This document shows, one piece after another, positions 61,627 through 64,000 of a stretch of DNA of 64,000 bases. A program made the translations under genes and the position numbers. The stretch lies in NCBI RefSeq assembly GCF_003122365.1, contig NZ_CP029254.1:5171501-5235500 (forward strand). The letters are read 5' to 3'. How positions within the stretch are numbered: the first letter of the stretch is position 1; each line of letters starts with the position of its first letter. The notes beneath the pieces are model-generated. The model was given only the letters and a program-made list of their open reading frames with translations. It made no database searches and was not told where the DNA came from. Origin of the DNA: Streptomyces spongiicola. GTDB taxonomy: Bacteria; Actinomycetota; Actinomycetes; Streptomycetales; Streptomycetaceae.

Positions 61627-62382
61627 ATGCAGAGCCCGCTTTTCAGCCACACGGAACAGCAGTCCCAGGAGCGCTATGCCGTGCAGAACCCGCAGCTCCT
61701 GCGGGTCTCGCTCAGCGGAGACGACGACGTCCTCGCCCGCAAGGGCGCGATGGTCGCCTACCAGGGACTGATCGACTTCGACGGCGAGTACGAATCGCCG
61801 GGCCGGCGCGGCGCCCGGGCCCGCACCGGCGAGGGCCTCGATCTCATGCGCTGCTCGGGCCAGGGCACGGTCTACTTCGCCAACCTCGCCCAGTACGTCC
61901 ACGTGGTGGACGTGGACCAGGAGGGCATCACGGTGGACAGTGCCTATGTGCTGGCGCTGGATTCCGCACTGCACACGGAGGTCGTCGCCGTGGACAGCCG
62001 GTACGGCATCTCCGGCTCCGGGAAGTACCAGACCAGCATCACCGGGCGGGGGAAGGTCGCCCTGATGACCTCGGGGCAGCCGCTGATGATGCAGGTCACC
62101 CCGGACAGGTACGTGAGCGCGGACGCCGACGCGATCGTCGCCTGGTCGTCCTCGCTGCGGGTGCAGATGCAGGCGCAGACCCACTCCGCCGGGGTCTGGC
62201 GCCGCCGGGGCGACACGGGCGAGGGCTGGGAACTGAGCTTCCTCGGGCAGGGTTTCGCACTCGTCCAGCCCAGTGAGGTCCTGCCGCCGCAGCACGCGCA
62301 GGTGGGTCAGGGTGTGAGGGCCCAGTTCGGTGCCGGCCAGCATGGATCCCGCGGCCAGAACCAGCACAACGTCTGGGGTTGA
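61627..62382 (+). CDS. AIM24-family protein
   Basis: 251 residues, ATG start at 61627, 19 bp after the previous stop. LARKGAMVAYQGLIDFDGEY, EGLDLMRCSGQGTVYFANLA and WELSFLGQGFALVQPSEVLP are the AIM24 core elements. It has a Gln-rich C-terminus (QFGAGQHGSRGQNQHNVWG). Third member of the cluster; the three AIM24 domains are diverged, so they may assemble together. Confidence 0.9.
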   Translation: MQSPLFSHTEQQSQERYAVQNPQLLRVSLSGDDDVLARKGAMVAYQGLIDFDGEYESPGRRGARARTGEGLDLMRCSGQGTVYFANLAQYVHVVDVDQEGITVDSAYVLALDSALHTEVVAVDSRYGISGSGKYQTSITGRGKVALMTSGQPLMMQVTPDRYVSADADAIVAWSSSLRVQMQAQTHSAGVWRRRGDTGEGWELSFLGQGFALVQPSEVLPPQHAQVGQGVRAQFGAGQHGSRGQNQHNVWG

Positions 62383-62832
62383 GCACACGGCGACCGGTCG
62401 GGGGCGGTCCGTCGGTCGCGGACCGCCCCGATGCCGCCTCACGCGCCCCGGTGCCGCCTCTGATCTGACCCGCCCCGGTGCCATGCCGGAGCCACCCGGT
62501 GCCGCCCTGCCCGCCCGGCTCTGCCCCCCCGGCCCTGATCGCCTGGCTCGGTCACCCGGCCCCGTCATCACCCGGCCGGCTCTGATCGGCCGCCCCGAAC
62601 CGACCGGGACGGTCTGCCGATCTGCCGAACGGATCCCGGGCCGTCCGGGGCATGGAGCAGAGGGGGCGGCTCGGCGCACCCGGCGCCGCGCCGGTACCCG
62701 GGGAATGCCTGGCCGGGACAGCCGCCGAAGCCGGGCCGGTGCGGGCGGAAGGCGGGCCGAGACCGCATCGGAGCCGGGCCGAAACCGCATCGCAGCGGGG
62801 CCGGTGCCCGGCTCTGCCCGGCACCGGCCCGG
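62383..62832. other. Gene-free region between convergent genes
   Basis: 450 bp without a supported gene. GATCGGCCGCCCCGAACCGA-like and CCGCATCGGAGCCGGGCCGA-like units recur weakly near 62580-62620 and 62762-62800. It ends in the terminator at 62798-62830. Confidence 0.5.
62798..62830 (-). terminator. Stem-loop terminator of the Nudix gene
   Basis: GGGCCGGTGCC (62798-62808) pairs exactly with GGCACCGGCCC (62820-62830), 2 bp past the Nudix stop codon. Confidence 0.85.
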
Positions 62833-63357
62833 CTAGAGCCTGGCGCGGGTCCGCTCCAGAAGACGGACCACCGACGCGTCCGCGACATCCGCCACCTCCG
62901 CGTAGCCGAACCAGCGCAGGTCGAGTGACTCGTCGCTGATCGCCGGAGCCGAGTCCGGCGCCGCCAGCGCCGCGTACTGCACATCCAGGTGCCATTGGCA
63001 CGGTGCCGGGATCGCGTGCCGGTCCAGTGCCACGGGACCTCCGGGCAGCAGACCCAGCCCGGCGATGCCCGATTCCTCGGTCGCCTCGCGCAGCGCCGCG
63101 TCCGCGAGCCCGGCGTCCCCCGGCTCGCAGTGGCCGCCCATCTGCAGCCACATGCCGAGCTTCCTGTGCAGGGTCAGCAGCACCCGCTCCCGCGCCGGGT
63201 CCACGACCAGGGCGCTGGCCGTGATGTGCCCGGCCCGGCAGGCCTTCCACACGCCGTCGGGGCGGTCCGCGAGATGGTCCAGATAGGCCCGGCGCAGCTC
63301 CCGCTGTCCGCCGTCGTAGCCCTGGAGCACGCGGACCGCGTCGTCGTACAGACTCAC
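62833..63357 (-). CDS. Nudix hydrolase
   Basis: 174 residues, ATG start at 63357. The Nudix box reads GGHCEPGDAGLADAALREATEESGI (G-x5-E-x7-REx2EExG). MWLQMGGH precedes it, and ESLDLRWFGYAEVADV is the C-terminal part. No zinc ribbon. The substrate (oxidised or capped nucleotides) cannot be assigned. Its start overlaps the stop of the upstream DUF2342 gene (ATGA-type, 63354-63357), so the two are translationally coupled. Confidence 0.9.
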   Translation of the reverse strand: MSLYDDAVRVLQGYDGGQRELRRAYLDHLADRPDGVWKACRAGHITASALVVDPARERVLLTLHRKLGMWLQMGGHCEPGDAGLADAALREATEESGIAGLGLLPGGPVALDRHAIPAPCQWHLDVQYAALAAPDSAPAISDESLDLRWFGYAEVADVADASVVRLLERTRARL

Positions 63358-64000
63358 TTCTGGGTGTCGTCCCCGTCCCGGCCCTCGGCCGCGTCGCCGA
63401 GCATCTTGTCCAGCTCCGAGAAGTCGAGCTGCTCACGGTGGACGAACCCGTCCGGGTCGTCGAGATCGTCGGCCGTCGGCAGCATGTCGGGGTGCGCCCA
63501 CAGCCCGTCGCGCCCGTCGACACCGCGTGCGTCGGTGAGCGACGCCCACAGCCGGGACGCGTCCCGCAGCCGGCGTGGACGCAGCTGGAGACCGATGAGG
63601 GTGGCGAACGTCTGCTCCGCGGGACCGCCCGAGGCGCGGCGGCGGCGAAGCGTCTCGCGCAGGGCGTTCGCCGACGTCAGCCTGTTCCCGGCCGCGTCGT
63701 GCACCACGGCGTCCACCCACCCCTCGACCAGGGCCAGCGCGGTCTCCAGACGGGCCAGCGCGGCCTTCTGCGCGGGGGTCTCCTCCGGCTGGAACATGCC
63801 CTGCTGAAGCGCCTCCTGCACCTGCTCGGGGTGCGCGGGGTCGAACTGGCCCACCACGTCCTCGAGCTTGGACGTGTCGACCTTGATCCCGCGGGCGTAG
63901 CCCTCGACCGCGCCGAACAGATGCGAGCGCAGCCACGGAACGTGGGCGAAGAGGCGCTGGTGGGCCGCCTCGCGCAGCGCCAGATAGAGCCGGATCTCGT
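63354..64000 (-). CDS. DUF2342 (zincin-like, F420-associated) protein, 3' part
   Basis: The frame runs off the right edge; about 215 codons are visible. The start lies outside the window. LYLALREAAHQRLFAHVPWL carries the REAAHQ sequence that aligns with the HExxH position of zincin-like DUF2342 proteins, followed by LRSHLFGAVEGYARGIKVD. The acidic C-terminus ends GDAAEGRDGDDTQK. Members are actinobacterial and of uncertain function; a metalloprotease role is only suggested by fold. Operon with the Nudix gene. Confidence 0.85.
   Translation of the reverse strand, partial: EIRLYLALREAAHQRLFAHVPWLRSHLFGAVEGYARGIKVDTSKLEDVVGQFDPAHPEQVQEALQQGMFQPEETPAQKAALARLETALALVEGWVDAVVHDAAGNRLTSANALRETLRRRRASGGPAEQTFATLIGLQLRPRRLRDASRLWASLTDARGVDGRDGLWAHPDMLPTADDLDDPDGFVHREQLDFSELDKMLGDAAEGRDGDDTQK

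Overview
The window is high-GC actinobacterial chromosomal DNA and is almost certainly Streptomyces. Codon third positions are strongly G/C, GTG starts are common, and the gene set is a recognisable core: TatB, Mrp, CorA, a DEAD-box helicase, DUF3107, MoeZ, the AdnAB-type helicase-nucleases, NudC, a mycoredoxin, UvrD2, WblC (WhiB7 family), an ABC1 kinase, and TerD/AIM24 proteins. From memory the order resembles the S. coelicolor region around wblC (SCO5190). I see no integrase, transposase gene, phage module or tRNA.

Layout. 1-8.9 kb: end of an HtrA-type protease, tatB, an unknown protein, mrp, a CBS-domain protein, a lipoprotein, a small unknown and corA. 8.9-20 kb: suppressor-of-fused-like protein, DUF6758, PHP phosphoesterase, MarC, a 50-residue conserved protein with a sigma-R-type promoter, NYN protein, hydrolase, DEAD-box helicase, ferritin-like protein, DUF3107, TetR. 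20-23.2 kb: hydrolase, then a DUF3152 metalloprotease-like gene broken by a piece of a GntR regulator, then a 63-bp tandem repeat. 23.2-28.2 kb: a tightly coupled operon of PelF/DUF3492-like glycosyltransferase, polytopic membrane protein, NAD-dependent epimerase and spherulin-4-like protein; together these suggest an aminosugar exopolysaccharide pathway. 28.2-39.1 kb: moeZ with a sigma-R-type promoter, two exported tripeptidyl-peptidase-like hydrolases, an MHYT sensor protein, a gene-free 1.4-kb stretch with a CRISPR-like repeat array, and a very large flippase/kinase-like fusion. 39.3-48.2 kb: an alkyltransferase-like protein and the two AdnAB-type genes, separated by a relic of an ABC ATPase. 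48.5-55.6 kb: M20 peptidase, nudC, mycoredoxin (sigma-R-type promoter), uvrD2, then wblC with a long leader holding a 110-codon upstream frame and an intrinsic terminator. 55.6-64 kb: ABC1 kinase, ThiF-like protein, DUF45 metallopeptidase, a TerD-AIM24 fusion with two AIM24 proteins, Nudix hydrolase and a DUF2342 protein cut by the right edge.

How the genes work together. DNA repair (ATL protein, AdnAB, UvrD2), thiol/redox homeostasis (mycoredoxin, MoeZ, sigma-R promoters) and antibiotic-stress control (WblC) cluster between 28 and 55 kb. In addition, a four-member family of palindromic, MITE-like repeats with GTGTCGCGA ends is scattered through the window; one copy lies in frame inside the adnB-like gene. 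Many intergenic regions hold short GC-rich tandem repeats.
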